Assembly (NCBI GenBank): GCA_910586445.1
Contig: CAJUHV010000001.1
Location: forward strand, 91,837-155,836
Direction: 5' to 3'
Source of the DNA: an uncultured Eubacterium sp.
Lineage (GTDB): Bacteria > Bacillota > Clostridia > Lachnospirales > Lachnospiraceae
Length of the DNA stretch: 64,000 nt
Of this stretch, positions 8,929 to 16,972 are shown piece by piece (the stretch's first letter is position 1; each line of letters opens with the position of its first letter). Made by a program: the position numbers and the translations under genes. The notes beneath the pieces were generated by a model. The model saw only the letters and a program-made list of their open reading frames with translations, did not search any database and had not been told where the DNA came from.

Positions 8929-9969
8929 CTAATGAGCTGCAGATCTCATATAATCATAGATCCATCTGCCGGACTCTGATAAATCCGATTTTTTCCATCC
9001 GTATGTCTTTGTGCAGCTGCTGTCTATCATTGCACAAGCCTCGTCTTTATTTGACAGATTCCAAGCAATGCAGCTGATTTTATTGCGCTCCAGCAGCTTC
9101 ATCCATTGCTCTGCCTGTGCTTTGTCAATGCGTCCGTTTCCAGAAGCTTCGCTGATTCCAAACTCGGATACAAATACTGCAAGCCCCGCATCTACCGCCT
9201 CCTGCAGCTTTTTGCGATACTCCTCTGTATGCGTAGCCGCATAAAAATGAAATGCATACATAATATTACTGCCCTTGACCGGATCAGCAGCGGCTGCCGC
9301 TGCGTCCTGGCTCCAGGCCGGAGTCCCGACAATAATGACCGCCTTTTTATCATAACGTCGTATCGTACGGACCACCGTATCTGCATAAGAACGTATCTGC
9401 GGCCAGGTCGTACTGCCATTTGGCTCATTACAGATTTCATATATAATGTTATTATAACCCGCGTATTTCTGCGCCATTTTCTTAAAAAACGCTTTAGACT
9501 GTTTTTTATAGGTGTTTGGATCAGAATCACTTAAAATATGCCAGTCAATGACCGCATACAGTCCCAGATCATCGCAGAATCCGACTGCCTGATCGATCAA
9601 TGCCTCCAGATTTTTTCTGTTCTGCGCAGATCCGGTGCAGTAGCCGTTGTATTCGGCTGTATACATCGCAAGCCGTACCGCATGTATGCCCCACTGATCG
9701 CGCAGCGTCTCAAATGCCTTTTTGTTCACATACTGCGGATACCATGACAGTCCATGTGTACTAATTCCTCTTAACTGTACGGCCTTTCCCTTTTCATTTA
9801 CCAGATGTGAACCGGATACTTTCAGCTGTCCAAAACGCTCGAGTGGTGTTTTTCCTGCCGCAGATACTACCGCAGGCGCCTCATCTGAATGCTGCTGCAC
9901 GAAACCCGCTGCGGCACAGACAGACAGCACAAGCAGCACAAAGCTTACCATTTTAAACCGGTTTTTCAT
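8929..9969 (-). CDS. Secreted glycoside hydrolase family 5 endoglucanase-like enzyme
   Basis: 346 residues from the ATG at 9969, which follows a GGGAGGG site; the frame extends upstream to 10068 but overlaps bioY there without a site. Residues 1-25 are a signal peptide. The GH5 (subfamily 2-like) hallmarks are present: RLAMYT, DWHILSDSDPN (His 143), YEICNEP with the acid/base Glu 182, HFYAATH (His 241) and VSEFG with the nucleophile Glu 269. It should cleave beta-1,4-glucan or mannan chains outside the cell. No carbohydrate-binding module, dockerin or sortase signal is visible, so it is a free or weakly retained single-domain enzyme. Confidence 0.92.
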   Translation of the reverse strand: MKNRFKMVSFVLLVLSVCAAAGFVQQHSDEAPAVVSAAGKTPLERFGQLKVSGSHLVNEKGKAVQLRGISTHGLSWYPQYVNKKAFETLRDQWGIHAVRLAMYTAEYNGYCTGSAQNRKNLEALIDQAVGFCDDLGLYAVIDWHILSDSDPNTYKKQSKAFFKKMAQKYAGYNNIIYEICNEPNGSTTWPQIRSYADTVVRTIRRYDKKAVIIVGTPAWSQDAAAAAADPVKGSNIMYAFHFYAATHTEEYRKKLQEAVDAGLAVFVSEFGISEASGNGRIDKAQAEQWMKLLERNKISCIAWNLSNKDEACAMIDSSCTKTYGWKKSDLSESGRWIYDYMRSAAH

Positions 9970-10051
9970 ATTATCCCTCCCTGCAGAATCATTATTTAAG
10001 AATATATTTATTCTATCATATATTTTCATTCTGCAAAAGAGGCATGAAAGA

Positions 10052-10579
10052 CTACACCAGTCCTGCAAGCCGCAGTCTTTTACGCAGCTCCCGTCCTACT
10101 AATTCTGCAAGTACAATCTTTGCCAGATCCCCAAATATAAATGGCAGCACACACGAAGCCATTGCATACTGGAAGGTACACTTCATCAAAATCATAAACC
10201 AGATTGTCCCAAATATGTATGCTACTATAGTTCCTAAAATCATTCCGGCAATGCACCAAGGCATCTTATAGGACGATTTTTCCATAAAAAAGCCGCATAT
10301 AAGCGCCATAAAAATAAATCCGATTAAATACCCTCCTGTAGGCCCTGCCAGCTTTGCCAATCCGCCGCTGTATCCGGAAAATACCGGAAGGCCGACCATG
10401 CCAAGCAGCAGGTATACAATACAGCTGGCGGTTCCCATTTTCATTCCCAGCAGATATACCGACAGATAAATGATCAGATTGGTAAATGATATCGGCACTT
10501 CACCAATCGGTATTGACAGCGGCCCCATAAAACACATAACCGCTGCCATTAATGCAATAAAACATAGCTGATAAACCAT
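10052..10579 (-). CDS. bioY: Biotin transporter substrate-binding component BioY
   Basis: 175 residues of nearly continuous hydrophobic segments (about six). It carries the BioY pattern: GPLSIPIG-VPISFTN, YLLLGMVGLPVFSGYSGG, and LAGPTGGYLIGF. BioY is the S component that captures biotin in the membrane for an ECF transporter; the energy-coupling genes are not in this window. The ATG at 10579 follows a GAGGGAGAAG site; the TTG at 10600 is an alternative without a site. The upstream region carries a BirA-type operator over the promoter, which supports control by biotin. Confidence 0.93.
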   Translation of the reverse strand: MVYQLCFIALMAAVMCFMGPLSIPIGEVPISFTNLIIYLSVYLLGMKMGTASCIVYLLLGMVGLPVFSGYSGGLAKLAGPTGGYLIGFIFMALICGFFMEKSSYKMPWCIAGMILGTIVAYIFGTIWFMILMKCTFQYAMASCVLPFIFGDLAKIVLAELVGRELRKRLRLAGLV

Positions 10580-10637
10580 AGATCTTGACTTCTCCCTCAA
10601 ATTGTTAACCTCTCTTTCATTTTATTTTACTATCATC

Positions 10638-10690
10638 ATTATAACCTTTTTCCGCCATTTGTCAACTTATGTTTTTCATATTGTTAACAA
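10638..10690 (-). promoter_or_regulatory. bioY promoter overlapped by a BirA-type biotin operator
   Basis: On the minus strand TTGACA (10660-10665) and TATAAT (10638-10643) are separated by 16 bases, a consensus sigma-A promoter. Inverted half sites TTGTCAAC (10659-10666) and GTTAACAA (10683-10690) with a 16-base spacer match the known BirA operator pattern TTGTTAAC-N14-16-GTTAACAA and cover the -35 box. A further half site ATTGTTAACC lies at 10600-10609, next to the start. Binding of biotinyl-AMP-loaded BirA would block transcription. Confidence 0.82.
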
Positions 10691-10700
10691 TCGCAATAAC

Positions 10701-10749
10701 AAAAACTCCATCGGCTTTTCCGTCACACGGACTGCCAATGGAGTTTTAT
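10701..10749. terminator. Terminator of the Lrp-family gene
   Basis: AAACTCCAT-GGC pairs with GCC-AATGGAGTTT around a 16-base loop, flanked by T-rich sequence on the minus strand. It ends the minus-strand regulator gene and separates it from bioY. Confidence 0.75.
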
Positions 10750-10768
10750 CATATTATTTACATCATTT

Positions 10769-11236
10769 TTATCCGGCTCTTTCGATCAAAAGCTCAGGCA
10801 TAGGCTCGCGCCGCTCGATCGCTGTTGAAAATACAATCTGCGTCTGTGTCTTTCCATACTGCTGCAGCTGGCCTACAAACTGCTCCAGCTCCTCTGTACT
10901 AGGATACACGACTTCTAAAAGCATTGCATAATCCCCCGAAATGCAGTTGCATTCAACTACATTTCTGCACTGCACCATATAGCTCAAAAACTCATCTTTA
11001 CGCCCGGTATCTACTGCCAGCGTAACAAACGCCTTCACAGGATACCCCATCATCTCGCGGTTAATGCTGGCATGGAACCCCGTTATATAGCCTTCCTTTT
11101 CCAGCCGGCACATTCTTGCCGAAGCTGCCGGAGAGGACAGATACACCCTTGCGGCAATCTGCTTTAATGACATTCTCGCATTCTCCTGCAGCAGGCTGAT
11201 AATCTGGTGGTCTATAAAATCTAATTTGTGTTTCAT
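10769..11236 (-). CDS. Lrp/AsnC family transcriptional regulator
   Basis: 155 residues in the standard Lrp layout: N-terminal HTH (DHQIISLLQENARMSLKQIAARVYLSSPAASARMCRLEKEG) and a C-terminal RAM ligand-binding domain (VKAFVTLAVD, VVECNCISGDYAMLLEVV, QTQIVFSTAIERR). Such proteins form octamers, bind amino acids and control amino acid genes. An AGGAGG-like site (GGGAGG) precedes the ATG, and a minus-strand TATAAT at 11273-11278 is a likely -10 box. Targets are unknown; neither neighbour is an amino acid gene. Confidence 0.92.
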   Translation of the reverse strand: MKHKLDFIDHQIISLLQENARMSLKQIAARVYLSSPAASARMCRLEKEGYITGFHASINREMMGYPVKAFVTLAVDTGRKDEFLSYMVQCRNVVECNCISGDYAMLLEVVYPSTEELEQFVGQLQQYGKTQTQIVFSTAIERREPMPELLIERAG

Positions 11237-11327
11237 CGCATGTACCTCCCGAAAAGCAAAAAGACGCCCTGCATTATATGCAAAACGCCTTCGTTTTTTA
11301 ATAAATACTATTTAACACTTTAATTTA

Positions 11328-12422
11328 TTAAATTCTACCACTATTTACTATTTTTTGTCCAGTACTTTTTTCAATACAATCGTTTACAGCATAATCTTGT
11401 TCTTTCCTGCCAAACTCTCTGGAAATCAGAAACAGTCCAAACAGAATGCCGTTTACAAGCAGCGAGGACGGAATCATTTCCCATGTTACCTGCTGGTTTT
11501 CCAGTGCTTCCAAAGAATAATTGTTCGCAATCAGCAGCACAAGGTTGTTGTTTAAAAAATGTATGATTACAGGCACCCAGATATTGTTTGTCTTTAGGTA
11601 AGTCCATGCCATAAAAATACCTAATGTAACGCATGTGATGATCTGGGATACTGTCATAACAATCCCCCGGTCTGGCGTTGTATAAAAGAAGAAGTCTAAA
11701 AATATATGCCACACTCCCCATGCCAGCCCTAATAAAATAACACCGGATCTCATGCCGAATCTTTTCTGCATCAATGGCTGCAGATAATACCGCCAACCAT
11801 ATTCTTCCCCAAAAAATGCGGTAAATGTAATGATGAAATTGATCGGCAGCGTCATCAGATAGCTGAATGCACCCGGGTTTTTGAAAATATCCAGCATCAT
11901 GCCTGCATCTCCTGCTAAAGCATAAGTAATAAATACCCTGCCAAAATACAGAATCAAAAATACGGTTATGCATCCGATCGAAGCTATCCCGTTTTTCCAT
12001 CCAAGCCCATAGGCTGCCCTTCTGTTTTTTCTGGATATAAACAGCGCAATCCAGCTAAGTATCGAGCCGCCTATCGCTGCGTACTGTGAAACTAGCGCCC
12101 AGAAAGATACCGCCTGCCCATTCATCATTTCCATCTGCTCAGGCTGCACTACTGCCAGAACAGACATCAGCATCATTACCGCTGCCACAAGCACAAAGCA
12201 GATATAAAACCATTTCGGCAGCAGGCTGTCTTTCCATTCTGTCACCAGATACGCAAGCATGACACCTGCTGCCGGATAATACATCTGGGCGGTCGGAAAT
12301 ACACTTAAATCATATGCTTTCGTGTTTCCATACCAGGCCAGCAGCCCCATCAGATAAGTAACTCCATAAGCCACAAGCAGAAAAATAATAAGCTGTTTTT
12401 TTGTTTTTGTCGTCTCAGTCAT
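11328..12422 (-). CDS. CPBP family intramembrane glutamic endopeptidase
   Basis: 364 residues with about eight membrane helices. The CPBP (CAAX protease and bacteriocin-processing) motifs are present: motif 1 EEYGWR (Glu 206, Glu 207, Arg 211), motif 2 WGVWHIFLDF (His 239) and motif 3 VIIHFLNNN. These enzymes cleave within or near the membrane; bacterial members serve in bacteriocin self-immunity or peptide processing. No bacteriocin gene is visible nearby, so the substrate is open. A GGGAG site precedes the ATG. The 214 bases upstream of the blaR-like stop hold no clear feature. Confidence 0.9.
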   Translation of the reverse strand: MTETTKTKKQLIIFLLVAYGVTYLMGLLAWYGNTKAYDLSVFPTAQMYYPAAGVMLAYLVTEWKDSLLPKWFYICFVLVAAVMMLMSVLAVVQPEQMEMMNGQAVSFWALVSQYAAIGGSILSWIALFISRKNRRAAYGLGWKNGIASIGCITVFLILYFGRVFITYALAGDAGMMLDIFKNPGAFSYLMTLPINFIITFTAFFGEEYGWRYYLQPLMQKRFGMRSGVILLGLAWGVWHIFLDFFFYTTPDRGIVMTVSQIITCVTLGIFMAWTYLKTNNIWVPVIIHFLNNNLVLLIANNYSLEALENQQVTWEMIPSSLLVNGILFGLFLISREFGRKEQDYAVNDCIEKSTGQKIVNSGRI

Positions 12423-12636
12423 TTCGCTCTACTCCCTTTCTATATAGATCTACATATACTAAAGATCCCACATACACTTCGTACGTATCTTCTATATAGC
12501 ATAATAGCATTTACCATATGCAGGAAGTCAGCTTATGCCCAAATAGTGATCTAACTGCCTAAACAAAAACCCTTCTGCATTTTGGGCAGTCAGAATACCA
12601 CTCAGGCAGCAGACCTAAGACGACTGCCATCGAATG

Positions 12637-15105
12637 TTACTGGCGCTGAAGCGACCCGTCCGGTTTATATTTATAGTAATTTTTATATTCACCGCTCACA
12701 TCATGCCAGCTCTCGACCAGACGGCCGCGTTCTGGATCTGCCTCAAGCGCTGAAGACCCAAACAGTGTAAATCCATATTCAAAGCGCTGCTTTTGTGCAT
12801 TCCACAAAAAATAACTATATGGCACATTATGCGGATACGTGCCGACCGCCAGCAGGCCAAAATCCTGCGCCCCGTCAAAATTCACATCGCGTATATCAGG
12901 CTCGCCGACCTGCTCATTTTGATTGACAAACAGCCCGTCCCACGCATATTCTTCGACAGCGGGAATCGCTGAAGCCTCGATGGTCTGCAGTAATCTGCCT
13001 TCTTCATTGTAGACAAGTATCTGATCTACGGCAAAATACTTACGGTTTGGCTGTTTCGTGTAAAGTACAACGGTCAGCTCCTGCTCCTGATTTAAAGCAG
13101 CCTGTACTTGAAATGTATATAAGCCCATACTGCTTAAATCCATATCACTGATATCATCCGGCAGAAGCGGCTTTTGCGCAGCAGGCTCTTTTTCATCTAG
13201 AATAAAGCTGTCCGGGCTGAATGCCTCCAGTATGCCTTTGTCTGTAAATTCATGCCATATGGCATCCTGCTTTTTACCCTGACGCTTCTTGACCGCCTTG
13301 TATTTTTTTGCCGTAGCAGGCGCATCATTTACAAAATAAGAAAACTTTTCCCATGTCTGATCTGTGATTTCATACGCAGTCCGCTGCGGCACGCATTTCC
13401 CTTTCGTAAATTCCATCCTGCCTATGCCGGATTCTGTTCCGATTAATGTACTGTAGCTGTAAGTCCCATCCGCCTTTAAATTTTCAAAAGTTTTATAATG
13501 CGAGACAGACCCATAGACCTGATCCTGATATCTATGCAGCACCATATATCCGCCCATATCACCTGCTGTGTCAATAATCTGCAGAACCATTTCCTGTTCT
13601 TTGTCACCATCCAGATCTGCCAGTGCAAAGCGGCCGACTGCTGCATATTTACTGTATGGGCTGAAAATCTTTGGCACATCCGATATCGCAGTCATTTTTA
13701 CCGTACCATCTTCTGCTGCATACAAAAAATCAGACTCGCCCTGCAGTATTTTTCGAAAAATATCCTGCAGATTTTCCTCACCTCCCGCAGTCCCCGGATA
13801 CTCTGCCGCATTTTCTGACAGAGGGGCGGACAGCTGCTTTGTTCCAGCTCCGGCTGCTATAAATAAATCATAATCTGTGCCAAATACAAGCGCACATCCG
13901 CTTACCGCAAATGCGGCCAGCACAGAGCACAGTCTGGCAGCGGTTCCTTTTTTACGATATTTCACAATACATACCATCCTTTCTTTTAATTGTTCTCTTT
14001 CTCTGCAGAATGAAAGCATTGACCTGCCGCGTCCGTCAGATAAACCAAAATCAGCTGCGGCTGCTAAAAGCGTCTGTCCGTAATGATACCGCCTGTCAGC
14101 ATCCATGCCGTGCATAACCGCTTCGTCACACGATAACTCACACATACGGCCAATCTCTCTTTTGATCCAGATCATCATCGGATTAAACCAATGCAGGCTG
14201 GCAGCTGCTGCAGTAAACCATTTATAAATCAGGTCACAGCGCTTTGCATGTGTCAGCTCATGCATAATGATATCTCTCAGCTGTCCGTGATCCTTCATTC
14301 CCAGAGGCAGCACAATCACAGGATGTAAGATCCCAAGCAGCACCGGCGTGCTGATCTGCGGGCACCTTAGCAGCCCCACACGTCCTGACGGCTCCAGCTC
14401 CCGTAAAATATGCCTCATATCAGCCGCAGCTTCTACCGCCGACCTGCGTACGGTATAAGAAAAATACAAATATCCGCCTATGTACCAAAGCATGCTCACA
14501 AATGCCCCTATTGACCATATCAGAAACCACCATACAATACGGCCTGAGGCGTTATCCGCATGTTCCGGCTGCCCAGTCTGCCAAAGCCTCACGCTCACAC
14601 CCGGGCCTTCGATCCAGTTGCGGCGCATCAGGCTGAATGTATCTAATGGATTACTGTCTGATGTTCCGGCCTGCCTCTGACTGTTCTCGTATGCTGCTCC
14701 CGGCTGGTTCTGCCAATCTGCCTGTCCAGTCCGATTCCATCCATACGCCGCTCCTGGCTGATTCTGCCAATCTGCCTGTCCAGTCCGATTCCGTCCATAC
14801 GCCGCTCCTGAGAGATCCTGCCGGCTTTTATCTGTCGTTTTCTGTCCAAGCCGGCCTATGGTCCCTTTTATCTCAGCCTGCAGTCCTTCCCCTGCATGTT
14901 CGAGCAGCTTATATATGCCGCTGCGCTCAAATGCCGCTTTTGCGGTATCCGGTATCGGAATCCTAATACCGGACGGCACACACAGGCGCAGCAGGACTAA
15001 CAGCCACAGATAATAAGACACCGACATGCTCATCTGCTTTTTCAGCACAACCTGAAGCAGAAGCAGCAGCCCTGCCAGCAGTGAGCCGAGTATGCTCATA
15101 CGCAC
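12637..15105 (-). CDS. BlaR1-like M56 metallopeptidase sensor, 5' end displaced by an inserted element
   Basis: The ORF encodes a multi-helix N-terminus and an M56 zinc protease domain (HELTHAKRCD, HExxH; then LSCDEAVM). An extracytoplasmic linker carries an 18-residue tandem repeat (GAAYGWNRTGQADWQNQP). The long C-terminal region has calcium-loop-like ADLDGDKEQE and DVNFDGAQDFG motifs, as in FG-GAP or XAC2610-like sensors. In the BlaR family, ligand sensing activates cleavage of the partner repressor; that repressor gene lies upstream. The GTG at 15105 and ATG at 15099 have no ribosome site because element A copy 1 (15108-15267) lies directly in front. The probable native ATG, with GGGAGG seven bases upstream, is at 15289-15291 and is now cut off after eight codons. 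Present translation may be weak or lost. Confidence 0.85.
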   Translation of the reverse strand: MRMSILGSLLAGLLLLLQVVLKKQMSMSVSYYLWLLVLLRLCVPSGIRIPIPDTAKAAFERSGIYKLLEHAGEGLQAEIKGTIGRLGQKTTDKSRQDLSGAAYGRNRTGQADWQNQPGAAYGWNRTGQADWQNQPGAAYENSQRQAGTSDSNPLDTFSLMRRNWIEGPGVSVRLWQTGQPEHADNASGRIVWWFLIWSIGAFVSMLWYIGGYLYFSYTVRRSAVEAAADMRHILRELEPSGRVGLLRCPQISTPVLLGILHPVIVLPLGMKDHGQLRDIIMHELTHAKRCDLIYKWFTAAAASLHWFNPMMIWIKREIGRMCELSCDEAVMHGMDADRRYHYGQTLLAAAADFGLSDGRGRSMLSFCREREQLKERMVCIVKYRKKGTAARLCSVLAAFAVSGCALVFGTDYDLFIAAGAGTKQLSAPLSENAAEYPGTAGGEENLQDIFRKILQGESDFLYAAEDGTVKMTAISDVPKIFSPYSKYAAVGRFALADLDGDKEQEMVLQIIDTAGDMGGYMVLHRYQDQVYGSVSHYKTFENLKADGTYSYSTLIGTESGIGRMEFTKGKCVPQRTAYEITDQTWEKFSYFVNDAPATAKKYKAVKKRQGKKQDAIWHEFTDKGILEAFSPDSFILDEKEPAAQKPLLPDDISDMDLSSMGLYTFQVQAALNQEQELTVVLYTKQPNRKYFAVDQILVYNEEGRLLQTIEASAIPAVEEYAWDGLFVNQNEQVGEPDIRDVNFDGAQDFGLLAVGTYPHNVPYSYFLWNAQKQRFEYGFTLFGSSALEADPERGRLVESWHDVSGEYKNYYKYKPDGSLQRQ

Positions 15106-15107
15106 TA

Positions 15108-15267
15108 GAGCGTGTTTGAAAAATCATTCCCGCGATCTGCACTCCCCACTTTGCGGAGAATTCATCCCAAATTTAATCAACATAGCCCGCTATGCTTCAT
15201 AAATTTGGGATGAATTCTCCACCAAGTGTGAAGCACATCTCACGGAAAGCATTTTTCAAACACGCTC
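15108..15267. mobile_element. Element A copy 1 (160 bp, MITE-like) inserted in the blaR-like gene
   Basis: The ends are inverted repeats GAGCGTGTTTGAAAAAT, flanked on both sides by TA (15106-15107 and 15268-15269), as expected of a TA target duplication. Inside, perfect 21-bp arms (15155-15175 and 15200-15220) and CATAGC/GCTATG make almost the whole element one long hairpin. It has no ORF, so it must have moved using a transposase encoded elsewhere. Same size as copy 3 at 63274-63433. Confidence 0.85.
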
Positions 15268-15334
15268 TAATACAGATAAAAAATATGCCATTCTGCCACC
15301 TCCCTTTTCACTGGACATCCATCAAAATACTTAT

Positions 15335-15718
15335 TTATTCATTTCCTTCCTTTTTCCATAAATCCTCAAACATCTCACGCAGCTCCTCCACATCTTTTGA
15401 CTGCAGCTGTTCGTGCTCTACCAATGATGCCACCATAGCTTTGGCACTTCCTGCATAAAGCTTATCGATCAGTTTCCGCGTACGGTAACACCCCAGATCA
15501 TCCTGTGCTACTATAGGATGATAATAATAGACCTCCCTTTTTTCCGAAGATACCGCACCTTTATGACATAAACGGCGCAGAAGTGTTTTGGTGGTATCTC
15601 CGTTGCGCTGGGGCAGGGCTGCTTTGATCTGTGCGAGCGTCATCGGCGCTTCTGCTGCCCACAGAGCCTGCATCACTTCTAGCTCTGCATCTGTAATTTT
15701 TTCTTCTGGTTTCAACAT
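15335..15718 (-). CDS. BlaI/MecI/CopY-type penicillinase repressor family protein
   Basis: 127 residues with an N-terminal winged helix (ITDAELEVMQALWAAEAPMTLAQIKAAL, then TTKTLLRRLCHKGAV) and a C-terminal dimerisation helix (LVEHEQLQSKDVEELREMFEDLWKK). Such dimers repress their own operon until the BlaR-type protease cleaves or inactivates them. An AAAGGAG site precedes the ATG. It heads the operon with the M56 gene, but a 160-bp inserted hairpin now separates them. No beta-lactamase gene is in the window, so the regulated function may be cell-wall or metal related. Confidence 0.92.
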   Translation of the reverse strand: MLKPEEKITDAELEVMQALWAAEAPMTLAQIKAALPQRNGDTTKTLLRRLCHKGAVSSEKREVYYYHPIVAQDDLGCYRTRKLIDKLYAGSAKAMVASLVEHEQLQSKDVEELREMFEDLWKKEGNE

Positions 15719-15741
15719 ATAACAAGCTCCTTTCCATCTTT

Positions 15742-15797
15742 GCAGGTTACATTTGTTTCCTTTATTAGAGGATACACTTGTAACCTGCAGTTGTCAA
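15742..15797 (-). promoter_or_regulatory. Promoter and BlaI-type operators of the first blaI-like gene
   Basis: On the minus strand TTGACA (15792-15797) and TATCCT (15769-15774) lie 17 bases apart. A perfect 10-bp inverted repeat GCAGGTTACA (15742-15751) / TGTAACCTGC (15779-15788) brackets the -10 region. Each arm is part of a local TACA/TGTA-type dyad, the core known from BlaI operators. One dyad falls in the promoter spacer and one near the start of transcription, fitting autorepression. Confidence 0.72.
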
Positions 15798-15886
15798 GAT
15801 TTTTGTCAAGATTTTTCAAAAAAAAGCTGATTATCTTTTAATTGCTATAATAAATGAAATTTGCGCTTGATTTGTACATAGAAACA

Positions 15887-15978
15887 GGGCTGTCGCATTA
15901 AATATATACAAGATCCAGCAGAATCTGATTTAGAATTATAGCCATATCTTGTATGTGCAGTCTTTGCTGCGACAGCCC
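15887..15978. repeat. Inverted-repeat hairpin element with GGGCTGTCGCA ends
   Basis: GGGCTGTCGCA (15887-15897) pairs with TGCGACAGCCC (15968-15978), and an inner pair around ACAAGAT/ATCTTGT extends the stem. It may be a minimal transposon-like element or the terminator of the gene ending at 16024; the flanks do not show a clear target duplication. It and the blaI operators fill the 305-base gap here. Confidence 0.6.
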
Positions 15979-16023
15979 CATTTTTAGAATATATTTTGGA
16001 ATATTTTTAAATAGATATATATT

Positions 16024-16512
16024 TTAAATAGATATATTTATCTCCATCTCCTGTACCGCATGGCTGGCTTCTCCCGCAGAAGTATAGATCACAGGCTCTT
16101 TCACAGAAACGCTCTCTGTTTCTGCCAGCATCTGTTTTCCTTCTTCACTTAATTCTACCGTATCTGCCGCCTGGGTGTTTTCTGTTACCTGTTCCGCCTG
16201 CTCTGCTTCTTCCTTTCTTTGTTTTGTCATTTTTTCAGTTTCGATTTTCTTTTTCTCTCTGGCTTCTTTTGCCTTTTCCTGATCTAATCTGACTTTTTCC
16301 TTAAATTCTTCGGCTTCTTCCTTCATGCCTTCCTCAGCCTTTTTCTGATACTCATGTGCTTTTGAAGCGAATCTGCCGGCATAATCTGCCGCCCGTTCCA
16401 TCATAGATAGATCACCCCTGCGCTCCGCTTCTTTGTAGACACGCATGGGTGTATTTAATAAGTTCATATTTGTACCTGCACCGGCCAGGCCTTCCATTGT
16501 CTTTGCATTCAT
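16024..16512 (-). CDS. Cytoplasmic acidic/basic coiled-coil protein of unknown function
   Basis: 162 residues from the ATG at 16512, chosen for an AAAGGAGG site seven bases upstream; the frame is open to 16665 but without a site. No signal peptide or membrane segment. Residues about 25-125 are highly charged and helical (runs of E, K and A, such as EEAEEFKEKVRLDQEKAKEA), predicting a long coiled coil, followed by a short ordered tail ending in EMEINISI. I do not recognise the family. In style it resembles the protein at 40830-41504. It has its own ribosome site and no operon partner. Confidence 0.75.
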   Translation of the reverse strand: MNAKTMEGLAGAGTNMNLLNTPMRVYKEAERRGDLSMMERAADYAGRFASKAHEYQKKAEEGMKEEAEEFKEKVRLDQEKAKEAREKKKIETEKMTKQRKEEAEQAEQVTENTQAADTVELSEEGKQMLAETESVSVKEPVIYTSAGEASHAVQEMEINISI

Positions 16513-16672
16513 TTCGCATCCTCCTTTTTTACTTCCTATCCTGCCTATCTCTATATTTTTTTCGTCAGCAATACGGCCCGGCATAAGCATCGTGCTATAA
16601 AAAACCCGTTCGATGTCATATGCGTTTCTGCTTCGCTCTATGAAATATCCATGGGCATAATACAAAACAAGG

Positions 16673-16886
16673 CACGCTGCGCAGACTTTCTATTGTCATG
16701 AACGATAGATTGCAGAAACACGCTGCGCAGACTTTCTATTGTCATGAACGATAGATTGCAAAAGCACGCTGCGCAGACTTTCTATTGTCATAAACGATAT
16801 AGATTGCAAAAGCACGCTGCGCAGACTTTCTATTGTCATAAACGATAGATTGCAGAAACACGCTGCGCAGACTTTCTGCTGTCATC
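16673..16886. repeat. Tandem array of five 46-48 bp repeats
   Basis: Units start at 16673, 16719, 16765, 16813 and 16859; the third has a 2-base insertion and the fifth is cut to about 28 bases. Each opens with CACGCTGCGCAGACTTTCTA and contains the palindrome CTGCGCAG and an AAAG/CTTT stem. There are no variable spacers. It lies upstream of the coiled-coil gene and ends at a terminator. Confidence 0.92.
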
Positions 16887-16889
16887 AAT

Positions 16890-16934
16890 AAAAAGGCATG
16901 GTACAGAGTATTCACTCTGCCCCATGCCTTTTTT
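16890..16934. terminator. Strong terminator downstream of the DADGDGICD repeat gene
   Basis: AAAAAGGCATGG pairs with CCATGCCTTTTTT, and CAGAGT/ACTCTG extends the stem to a four-base loop. A- and T-tracts on the two sides let it work on both strands. Confidence 0.88.
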
Positions 16935-16972
16935 CGTCCATATGAACTTTTCTGTCACATTCATAGATGCTT

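Noticed and set aside
12637..15718. Classical beta-lactamase regulatory locus
   Set aside because: The sensor has no recognisable penicillin-binding domain and there is no beta-lactamase gene in the window.
16673..16886. Possible CRISPR array
   Set aside because: The 46-bp units are contiguous with no variable spacers, and there are no cas genes.
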